From assembly GCA_041663485.1 (NCBI GenBank), contig JBAYMO010000003.1, forward strand, positions 1 through 53,108: a DNA stretch of 53,108 bases, read 5' to 3'. The stretch comes from 02-FULL-45-11b sp041663485. GTDB taxonomy: Bacteria; Patescibacteriota; Patescibacteriia; Buchananbacterales; UBA6539. Below are positions 47,143 to 53,108 of the stretch, piece after piece (positions within the stretch are counted from its first letter, which is position 1; each line of letters opens with the position of its first letter). Below the pieces are notes generated by a model, which was given only the letters and a program-made list of their open reading frames with translations, was not told where the DNA came from and searched no databases. A program made the position numbers and the translations under genes.

Positions 47143-49569
47143 CTAGTTTTTTGAAAAATTAAAATATTTGGCTATTTCAATCATAATCGTGATCAATATG
47201 CCGATGCTTAGAATGATTAAAATTAAGGGCCATTCAATCATTTTTAAATCCAGCAGTTCCCTAATCCAAGGTACGTACAAAGAAATGGCCAGCAAAATAA
47301 AACCATAAATGATGCCGAAAAATAAATAAATATTTTTGAAGAAATTTTTGGTTTTTAATATTGAGTGGGATAAATTTTTGAATGATATTACGTAAATAAT
47401 GCTCACGCTGCCTAAGGCTAAAAATACCGCTGTGCGGGCTAGTTTTAAATCGTTGGTGGTTTTATATAAATAAGCAAATAAAATCAAAGTCATGAGGCCA
47501 ACGGAAATACTGATCATAGCAATAATCGTTTTCATCCAGGTGTTTAATATTTCATCTTGAATAAATTTTTTCGGTTTGGCATCCATCAGACCCTCTTCTT
47601 TCGGTTCAAAAGCCAGCAATAAATCCGGCGGACCGTCGCAAATTAATTGAATCCAAAGAATTTGGACGATGGCAATCGGGTAAGGCAAATTAAAAATGAC
47701 CGTGCCGAGAATCAAAATAATCGTGGCAAAAGAATTGGAAATCATGTAGCCGATCGTTTTTTTGATGTTGGAAAAAATTAGCCGGCCTTCTTCGCAAGCG
47801 GCAATAATAGTTTTAAAATTATTATCCAGTAAAATCAAATCGGCGGTTTCTTTGGCGACGTCCGTGGCGCTACCGACCGCGACGCCAATGTCGGCTTTTT
47901 TTAAAGCGGGGGTGTCGTTAATGCCATCGCCGGTCATGGCGACAATTTCGCCGTTGTTTTGTAAGGCGTGGATAATTTTTAACTTTTGATGCGGCGTAAC
48001 GCGGGCAAAAACGGTAATATCCTTAATTCGTTTATTTAATTCCGATTCGGAAATAGTTTCTAATTCTCGGCCTTCCATTAAATTTTTTGACGCGGTCTTT
48101 AGACCCAAAGTCGCCGCGACTTTTTGCGCGGTTTTTAAGTAATCACCGGTAACAATCTTTACTTGAATGCCGGCCTTTTGAGCCAAACTAATCGTTTCTT
48201 TAACCTCTTTTCTAATCGGATCAATAATTCCGACCAAGCCGGCCCAAATATAATTATCTGGCTCTGATAATTTTCCCTCGATTTTGTAAGCCAAACCGAT
48301 TACTCTCAAACCCTGGCTTGTCCATTTTTCCAACTCGCTGATAATTTTTTGCTGCTCCAGAGTGTGATTTTGGCAAAAGCTTAAAACAATCTCCGGAGCG
48401 CCGATAATGTAACCGGTTGATTTTTTATCGACTTCAATCACGTTCAACGAATATTTTTTTTCGCTGTCGAAGGGATCTTCAAAAATTCGTTTGGCTTTAC
48501 TTTGTTGGTTTAAATATTTTTCTTGGCATTCTTTTTTGGCATATTCCCACAAGGCAACCTCTAAACCACTTTTGGGGACATTGGCCAGCAGCAGAGCTGA
48601 AAGCGCCGGTTCTTTTTCGGCCAAGCTGGTTTTGCTGACTTTCATGATGCCTTCGGTTAAAGTACCGGTTTTGTCCGTGCAAATAACGGAAGTCGAACCC
48701 AAGGTCTCGATGGAGATCAATTTTTTAACTAAGCCATTTTTCTTGAGAATCCGGGAAACGCCTAAAGTTAAAATGACCGTTACGCCGATGGGTAAACCTT
48801 CGGGAATGGCGGAAACAGCCAAAATCACGGAGAGGCGAATCGTCTCCCAAATATTTTTTTGCGCTAAAAGGCCAATAATAAAAATGATTGAACTTAAAAC
48901 AATAATGAAGCCGGTTAAGGTTTTGGTAAAGTGAGTTAATTTTTTTTGCAGAGGAGTTTTTTCTTCTTTGATTTCTGCCAAGCTTTGGCCGATTCTTCCT
49001 ACTTCGGTTTCGAGGCCAATTTTTTCCACGATCATTTGGCCGCGCCCGGAAGAAATGATGGTACCCATAAATAGCTTATCTTGTTTGCCGTCAGAAATCT
49101 TTTGTACGGCCTCGTCTTCACCGGTTAAGATGGCTTCGTTAACAAAAAGATTGCTGCCTTCAACCAAATAGCCATCAGCCGGAATGCGTTCGCCTGATCC
49201 TAGAATGATTAAATCACCCGGAACTAAATCTTTTGATTCAATTACCTTGATGATGCCATCGCGCCAAACACTGGAAGTCTGTTTAATAATTTTTTTCAAA
49301 TTGGCCATGGTTTTTTCCGCTTTATACTCCTGATAAAAACCCATAATCACATCAATAATAATGACTAGGGCGATTAAGCCGGCGTCAACGTATTCGCCAA
49401 AAATTGAAGAAAATAGAGTAACAGTTAAAAGAACAAAAATAATCGGACTGTTGAATTGGCTGAAAAATATTAAATAAGCCGGGCGGCTGCCTTTTTCCGG
49501 CAAGGCATTGCTGCCGAATTTAAGCTGTTGCTGCTTGGCTTGGATGGTTGTGAGACCTTGATTTTGCAT
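47143..49569 (-). CDS. P-type (P2) cation-transporting ATPase
   Basis: 808 residues. VPGDLIILGSGERIPADG and LTGEDEAV are in the actuator domain (the usual TGES reads TGED), AIPEGLPIGVTVILTLG is the ion-binding M4 segment of P2 pumps, ICTDKTGTLTEG has the phosphorylated Asp, and MTGDGINDTPALKKADIGVAVG is the hinge. Overall like PacL/PMA-type calcium or cation ATPases, but shorter than Ca-ATPases (about 880-900) and without a clear heavy-metal domain. The ion is uncertain. The C-terminal helices run from about 590 on. Single-gene unit. Confidence 0.92.
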   Translation of the reverse strand: MQNQGLTTIQAKQQQLKFGSNALPEKGSRPAYLIFFSQFNSPIIFVLLTVTLFSSIFGEYVDAGLIALVIIIDVIMGFYQEYKAEKTMANLKKIIKQTSSVWRDGIIKVIESKDLVPGDLIILGSGERIPADGYLVEGSNLFVNEAILTGEDEAVQKISDGKQDKLFMGTIISSGRGQMIVEKIGLETEVGRIGQSLAEIKEEKTPLQKKLTHFTKTLTGFIIVLSSIIFIIGLLAQKNIWETIRLSVILAVSAIPEGLPIGVTVILTLGVSRILKKNGLVKKLISIETLGSTSVICTDKTGTLTEGIMKVSKTSLAEKEPALSALLLANVPKSGLEVALWEYAKKECQEKYLNQQSKAKRIFEDPFDSEKKYSLNVIEVDKKSTGYIIGAPEIVLSFCQNHTLEQQKIISELEKWTSQGLRVIGLAYKIEGKLSEPDNYIWAGLVGIIDPIRKEVKETISLAQKAGIQVKIVTGDYLKTAQKVAATLGLKTASKNLMEGRELETISESELNKRIKDITVFARVTPHQKLKIIHALQNNGEIVAMTGDGINDTPALKKADIGVAVGSATDVAKETADLILLDNNFKTIIAACEEGRLIFSNIKKTIGYMISNSFATIILILGTVIFNLPYPIAIVQILWIQLICDGPPDLLLAFEPKEEGLMDAKPKKFIQDEILNTWMKTIIAMISISVGLMTLILFAYLYKTTNDLKLARTAVFLALGSVSIIYVISFKNLSHSILKTKNFFKNIYLFFGIIYGFILLAISLYVPWIRELLDLKMIEWPLILIILSIGILITIMIEIAKYFNFSKN

Positions 49570-49646
49570 ACTTATATTGTATCAAAGTTTAATTAATATT
49601 AAAACAAAAATTTGTAAAATATTCCATTGGCAGATATAATTGTTTT

Positions 49647-50144
49647 ATGCAAGTCCCTATTCGAAAACCCGGAAAATACACTTTTGCCAAAGTTGATTTG
49701 AATTTGACTGAGGAAAAATTTCAAGAGCTTCAAGCGCAGCTGGTTTCGTTGAAAAAAAACCAGCCGATTTTGGCGGCCGAGGTTAAACGTTTGGCGGAAA
49801 TGGGGGATTTGTCCGAGAATGTTGGCTATTCTATCGCCAAAGGCAAGCTGCGCGGGCTTAATCAGAAAATTATTGACCTGCAGGATCAGATAAATCGTGT
49901 GGTGATTATTAAGCCTCAAGGCAACAACGAGACCGTTCAACTGGGCAACAAGGTATATTTGAATCGTCAGGGTCAGGATTTGGTTTTTTTAATCTTAGGT
50001 TCCCAGGAAACCGACCCGCAAAAAGGCATTATTTCTCATCAGTCACCAATTGGCGCGGCTTTGATGGGCAGAAGAGTCGGGGAGACGGCTAAGGTGAAAT
50101 TAAAAGACCGGGAAATTGAATATAAAATAACTAAGATTGAATAA
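49647..50144 (+). CDS. GreA/GreB-family transcription elongation factor
   Basis: 165 residues. The N-terminal coiled coil has the tip GDLSENVGY, matching GDxxENAEY of GreA with its acidic pair, so cleavage-factor activity on backtracked RNA polymerase is likely. The C-terminal FKBP-like domain is seen in VQLGNKVYLNRQGQDLVFLILGSQETDP...SPIGAALMGRRVGETAKVKL. An extra N-terminal segment (QVPIRKPGKYTFAKVDLN) precedes the coil. It could be named greA, but a paralogue with a different role is possible. Confidence 0.9.
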   Translation: MQVPIRKPGKYTFAKVDLNLTEEKFQELQAQLVSLKKNQPILAAEVKRLAEMGDLSENVGYSIAKGKLRGLNQKIIDLQDQINRVVIIKPQGNNETVQLGNKVYLNRQGQDLVFLILGSQETDPQKGIISHQSPIGAALMGRRVGETAKVKLKDREIEYKITKIE

Positions 50145-50168
50145 ATTTAGTAATTCTGAGAATTTTTT

Positions 50169-50193
50169 ATCTTCTGATGGTGGAAGATTTTTT
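50169..50193 (+). terminator. Terminator after the GreA-like gene
   Basis: ATCTTC and GAAGAT stem followed by six T. Confidence 0.7.
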
Positions 50194-50204
50194 GATAATA
50201 CGAA

Positions 50205-50233
50205 TTGACACAATTTTGTTTTGCTATTATCAT
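50205..50233 (+). promoter_or_regulatory. Promoter of the duplicated-domain gene
   Basis: TTGACA, exactly 17 bp, TATCAT, followed by a leader of about 45 bases. Confidence 0.75.
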
Positions 50234-50282
50234 CTTATTAAGGTTAACATGGTGTTGGCCATTAATTTGGGAGAATCCAAAG

Positions 50283-50960
50283 ATGAGATTGGACTTTGAA
50301 AATTTCACTTTTCCGTGGGATTTGCCTGCCATTGATCAGCGCGTGCTGGTTGTGATGAGCTATTGGTTGGGCCAATGCCAGAAAAATCATCGTTTTGAGG
50401 CCAATGTTTTAAGTCGCGGCCAAAATGAAAATAGGGGTTGGTACATAATTTTATCCCAGCCGGGCGCGCCTTTTACCAGCCAGCTTGAATTGTATTTGAG
50501 TAATATCGGCAATGGGTACTGGCACTTAGGTCAAAATTCTCAAACCTGGCTATCGGCACCTATTTCGGTTTTAATCGACGTTTACCTTTTCTCTCCGGAG
50601 CTTGACCAGTCAAATCCTTGGCGACGTTTCAAGCCGAGTTGGAATAAGGTAACCACTAAACCCGGATCGTTTTGGTCACCGCCGCCGATGATGCCCGATA
50701 TTGGCCAGCGAGTCATGCTTTATTTATCCGCTGGTGATGCGGATTATAACCTTGAGGCCCAGGTGCAAGGTCGTGGTCAGAATGATTACTATCATTGGTA
50801 CTTTGTTGTTGCTCAGCCCGGTGCCCCCTTCACTCGGCCGGTAGTGATTTATTATGATCAGGATCGCTGGCATTTAGGTCTGGAATGTGACCAGCATCTA
50901 TTTAATGCCAAGCTGATAGACGAAGTGGAAGTATTGCTACCTCCCGATAGCAATAAATAA
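50283..50960 (+). CDS. Protein with two copies of an unrecognised ~70-residue domain
   Basis: 225 residues from ATG 50283 (GGGAGA eight bases upstream; ATG 50205 lies inside the promoter). It consists of two repeats, about 16-85 and about 143-212, sharing the pattern QRV...EA.V..RGQN...WY...QPGAPFT.....Y.....WHLG. A proline- and tryptophan-rich linker (SNPWRRFKPSWNK, SPPPMMPD) joins them. Aromatic residues and short strands suggest a beta-sandwich or SH3-like binding module. No signal peptide or membrane helix. No family recognised. GC-rich class, complete single-gene unit. Confidence 0.72.
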   Translation: MRLDFENFTFPWDLPAIDQRVLVVMSYWLGQCQKNHRFEANVLSRGQNENRGWYIILSQPGAPFTSQLELYLSNIGNGYWHLGQNSQTWLSAPISVLIDVYLFSPELDQSNPWRRFKPSWNKVTTKPGSFWSPPPMMPDIGQRVMLYLSAGDADYNLEAQVQGRGQNDYYHWYFVVAQPGAPFTRPVVIYYDQDRWHLGLECDQHLFNAKLIDEVEVLLPPDSNK

Positions 50961-50972
50961 TTTGAACTTTGT

Positions 50973-51006
50973 TGGACACTATGTTTTGCATCCTGTCCTT
51001 TTTTTA
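50973..51006 (+). terminator. Terminator after the duplicated-domain gene
   Basis: GGACA and TGTCC arms with seven T. Confidence 0.75.
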
Positions 51007-51064
51007 TTAAAAAAATTTGGAGTTGATAAGCCAGATATTTTTTTATTTTAAAAATGCGATGACT

Positions 51065-51093
51065 TTGACCTTTTTGAAATTTAGTGGTAATTT
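51065..51093 (+). promoter_or_regulatory. Promoter of the 51.1-kb gene
   Basis: TTGACC, exactly 17 bp, TAATTT. A leader of about 45 bases leads to AAGGAG eight bases before the ATG. Confidence 0.75.
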
Positions 51094-51144
51094 AAGATAC
51101 TGTTTGCTGGATTTTGACGTTGTCTCACCATAAGGAGAAAAATC

Positions 51145-51654
51145 ATGAACCAGTATTTGGATTGCACTTTTGATGAAGCTCGTCGGACTTATCTGGGCAA
51201 TTGGTTGCCCGCGGTATTCTTTCAGCTTTTACCCGAGGAAACTGACCAATCATACCGTAGTTTTTTAGTTAGACTGCTTGACGAGTTCGCGGCATGCTTG
51301 CGCCCGGATGGAGCCAGATTTGTCAATTTTGAGCCAGGTGATTTCGCCCGTCAGGAGGGCTCGGTCTGCATCTATTGGGGAGACACTCAATTCAAAAGCA
51401 AGTTATTTTGGTATAACGAAACTTGTCTGCCTGAAGAATTCGGTGGCTCTTTTACGGGGCTGTTATTTATTGATCATCTGCCGGTGCATGGTATAGACGT
51501 AGAGGGTACCCATCGCGTGTATGTCATGGCTGACGCGTTCGAGCGTTTTCTGCGGTCGCGCCAAGCAGCTTTTGCCCGCTACAACCTGAAAGAAGATAGT
51601 AAATATGTTCTGCAGGTTGATGAATGCCCGCGTTTTGACTCAGTGACGGAGTAG
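51145..51654 (+). CDS. Hypothetical GC-rich protein
   Basis: 169 residues, no family recognised. Mixed helix and strand: helical start (FDEARRTYLGNWLPAVFFQLL), a segment with GDTQFKSKLFWYNET, and a hydrophobic strand FTGLLFIDHLPVHGIDV, then a helix (DAFERFLRSRQAAFARY). Three cysteines, no signal peptide or membrane helix. Start supported by AAGGAG. It follows the duplicated-domain gene but has separate promoter and terminator, so the two are not an operon. Confidence 0.72.
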   Translation: MNQYLDCTFDEARRTYLGNWLPAVFFQLLPEETDQSYRSFLVRLLDEFAACLRPDGARFVNFEPGDFARQEGSVCIYWGDTQFKSKLFWYNETCLPEEFGGSFTGLLFIDHLPVHGIDVEGTHRVYVMADAFERFLRSRQAAFARYNLKEDSKYVLQVDECPRFDSVTE

Positions 51655-51703
51655 GTTAATGACTTCGCTCTGGGAAATCACGCTCTGGCCGGCTTTCAAA
51701 TTT

Positions 51704-51741
51704 ACCCGTTCAAGGATAATAACCTTGCGGGTCTTTTTTTA
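51704..51741 (+). terminator. Terminator after the 51.1-kb gene
   Basis: ACCCG and CGGGT arms with an inner CAAGG/CCTTG stem, followed by TC and seven T. Confidence 0.88.
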
Positions 51742-51771
51742 TAAAAAAATCTCCTCAAATTTGAGGAGATG
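51742..51771 (-). terminator. Terminator of the second trmB-like gene
   Basis: ATCTCCTCAAA and TTTGAGGAGAT form a perfect 11-bp palindrome; on the minus strand seven T follow. Confidence 0.9.
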
Positions 51772-51788
51772 TTTTTGGTCAAAGGGGA

Positions 51789-52589
51789 TTAAACAGTTTT
51801 TAAAAATGAATTTGTGTATTTAGGTTGCGCGGCCACAGGTTTTGATATTTTCCAGATTACCTCAAACTGTTGTTTCATTAAATTGGTGAAGTCTTTGCTG
51901 TGTACCACAAAACCAAAATTTTCCGCTTTGGAAGAAATAAAAGCAATTTTGTCCGAGTAAAGCCAGTAGCTCATATCCCAGTCCATTGAAGACGGGGCGA
52001 TTCGCAGCTGTCGCAAATGTCCGCTGCCAACTCCCAAAAAAGGATATTCTTTGAGCTTCACTGTTTTGTTGGCCGGCCAAATTCCTTTAATTGATATTTT
52101 TCTTTTAATTCTTTTTCGATTTAGGTTTTCTAAATATTCTCTGCCCAGTATATCGACCATGTCACTAATCGGCCACATGGTATAGGTCTCAATATTTTCA
52201 TACCAAAGCATATCTTTTAGTACTTGTTTAATTCCATCGGCTCCGGAATAAAATTTAATCTTCGGGGCAAAAGCCGGGCTGAGCTTTAAAGTTATTTGCC
52301 AATCTTTTATTTTCTTTTTGGCTTGGTTTAAGTTATCAATTTTATTATCTAATAGTTTATCTAATTCATTCGGTTCGCTGATATTGAATAGTTTTTTACC
52401 GTTTTGTTCCTTTTCAATGACTAAATTATTTTTAATCAAAATATTCAAATTGTCATAAATAGTCGCTCGAGGTAATCCCAAACTTTCCGCCAGTTGTCGG
52501 GCGGATAGGTAATTGGTGGCGGCTAGTTTTAAATAAATTTTGCCGGCCGTATCGGAAATGCCAAGCTCTTTTAAAATTTTATTGACCAT
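51789..52589 (-). CDS. TrmB-family transcriptional regulator (second copy)
   Basis: About 266 residues from ATG 52589 (ATG 52625 upstream adds 12 residues without better support). The winged helix-turn-helix is at about 5-58 (LGISDTAGKIYLKLAATNYLSARQLAESLGLPRATIYDNL...NNLVIEK), followed by a coiled linker KIDNLNQAKKKIKD and a C-terminal domain starting PKIKFYSGADGIKQVLKDML. Same layout as 2430-3173. Divergent from the PAPS-reductase-like gene that starts 117 bases away, so it may control it or sense a related metabolite. Confidence 0.87.
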   Translation of the reverse strand: MVNKILKELGISDTAGKIYLKLAATNYLSARQLAESLGLPRATIYDNLNILIKNNLVIEKEQNGKKLFNISEPNELDKLLDNKIDNLNQAKKKIKDWQITLKLSPAFAPKIKFYSGADGIKQVLKDMLWYENIETYTMWPISDMVDILGREYLENLNRKRIKRKISIKGIWPANKTVKLKEYPFLGVGSGHLRQLRIAPSSMDWDMSYWLYSDKIAFISSKAENFGFVVHSKDFTNLMKQQFEVIWKISKPVAAQPKYTNSFLKTV

Positions 52590-52705
52590 ATAATTAATTG
52601 TCGGTTGCCGACGGCAGTTTGACACTATCTATTATATAAGTTTAAATTAAATAAATCAAATAAAACCTATAGAAATTGGTATTAAAATATTAATTGTCTT
52701 AGCTT

Positions 52706-53108
52706 ATGATAGAAAAAATAAAACATTCCAAAATAGTGATCGCTGATGCCATCAAGCAATATCCCAACATTGCTTTGGCTTGTTCTTTCGGTAAAGACAG
52801 TATGGTTTTATTGCATTTGGCTCTTCAAATCAAACCCGATATTTCAGTTTTTACCGTTATGACTCCGTTTAAACCCCAAGCCACTTTTGAATTTAAGAAT
52901 TTGGTTACCCAACTTTGGCATTTAAATATCAAAGAATATATTCAAGAAGACAATATCCAAGCCAAAGAACAAAAGTTGTGGCTAAGTGATCCGGAAAAAT
53001 GTTGTGAATATTTTAAAGTCACGCCTACCGCCCAAGCCATTTTTGGCCTAAGTGCTTGGCTGACGGGTTTAAGAAATACTGAGGGTGAAACCAGAAAGGA
53101 TTTTAAAG
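52706..53108 (+). CDS. PAPS-reductase/PP-loop family protein (3' end cut off)
   Basis: 134 codons up to the window end. ACSFGKDSMVLLHLAL is the PP-loop nucleotide motif, CCEYFKVTP matches the CCxxxKxxP element, and GLSAWLTGLRNTEGETR resembles the AW(I/L)TGxRxxExxTR signature of phosphoadenosine phosphosulfate reductases and related adenylyl-sulfate enzymes. It could serve in sulfate reduction or in sulfur transfer; the cysteine-containing tail used for reduction is outside the window. No ribosome site is visible. Confidence 0.85.
   Translation, partial: MIEKIKHSKIVIADAIKQYPNIALACSFGKDSMVLLHLALQIKPDISVFTVMTPFKPQATFEFKNLVTQLWHLNIKEYIQEDNIQAKEQKLWLSDPEKCCEYFKVTPTAQAIFGLSAWLTGLRNTEGETRKDFK

Overview
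The window looks like a chromosomal segment of an uncultivated bacterium of the Patescibacteria/CPR (Parcubacteria-like) type. This rests on gene content and style: many short AT-rich genes without clear Shine-Dalgarno sequences, small hypothetical proteins, TrmB-type regulators, several stand-alone Nudix and nucleotidyltransferase proteins, and TAA-biased stops with TGA also used as a stop (standard bacterial code). No rRNA gene, CRISPR array, integrase or transposase was seen. Taxonomy is an inference, not a measurement.

Layout. 1-5.3 kb: a heptamer repeat, a ribbon-helix-helix/nucleotidyltransferase fusion, a guanylate-kinase-like P-loop protein, a Nudix hydrolase, then an operon of a TrmB regulator and two nucleotidyltransferases that together resemble a split GlmU. 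5.3-8.5 kb: an endonuclease Q-like PHP protein, a very small lysine-rich protein that is easy to miss, and a helical-repeat protein. 8.2-12.4 kb (minus): tRNA-Ala, tRNA-Val and tRNA-Leu, then rplS, gmk-like, a pseudouridine synthase and the CCA-adding enzyme. 12.5-22.2 kb: a Nudix protein and then GC-richer biosynthetic genes purM, purN, large purL, pyrD and pyrC, each unit with its own promoter, leader, strong ribosome site and terminator. 22.3-25.7 kb: two membrane proteins, a lipoprotein, a ferredoxin and a small GC-rich gene. 25.8-29.8 kb (minus): six short unrelated genes separated by attC-like imperfect palindromes, resembling an integron cassette array without integrase. 30-31.5 kb: a receiver-like miniprotein, tRNA-Val(GAC), tRNA-Ile(UAU), and broken tRNA copies carrying GC-rich hairpins. 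31.5-36.7 kb: a degenerate DHH protein, valS and tyrS. 36.7-38.8 kb: a possible structured RNA and an orphan xylA. 38.8-50.1 kb: GT39-like transferase, FAD oxidoreductase, gpmI, a degenerate phosphatase, an HI0933-type flavoprotein, a CrtC/AttH-like protein, a YhhQ transporter, a P-type ATPase and a GreA-like factor. 50.2-53.1 kb: two GC-rich genes of unknown function, a second TrmB regulator, and the start of a PAPS-reductase-family gene.

Two gene classes are interleaved. The AT-rich class has weak ribosome sites. The GC-richer class (the 13.7-22 kb pur/pyr genes, the 23.75 kb lipoprotein, the genes at 25.36, 30.1, 50.3 and 51.1 kb, and xylA) nearly always has a TTGAC-type -35, exactly 17 bp, a TAAWTT-like -10, a long leader, a clear Shine-Dalgarno and a hairpin terminator. 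The strongest leads for something undescribed are this promoter/leader class, the cassette-like array, the hairpin elements sitting at one fixed point in tRNA D-loops, and the lysine-rich miniprotein.
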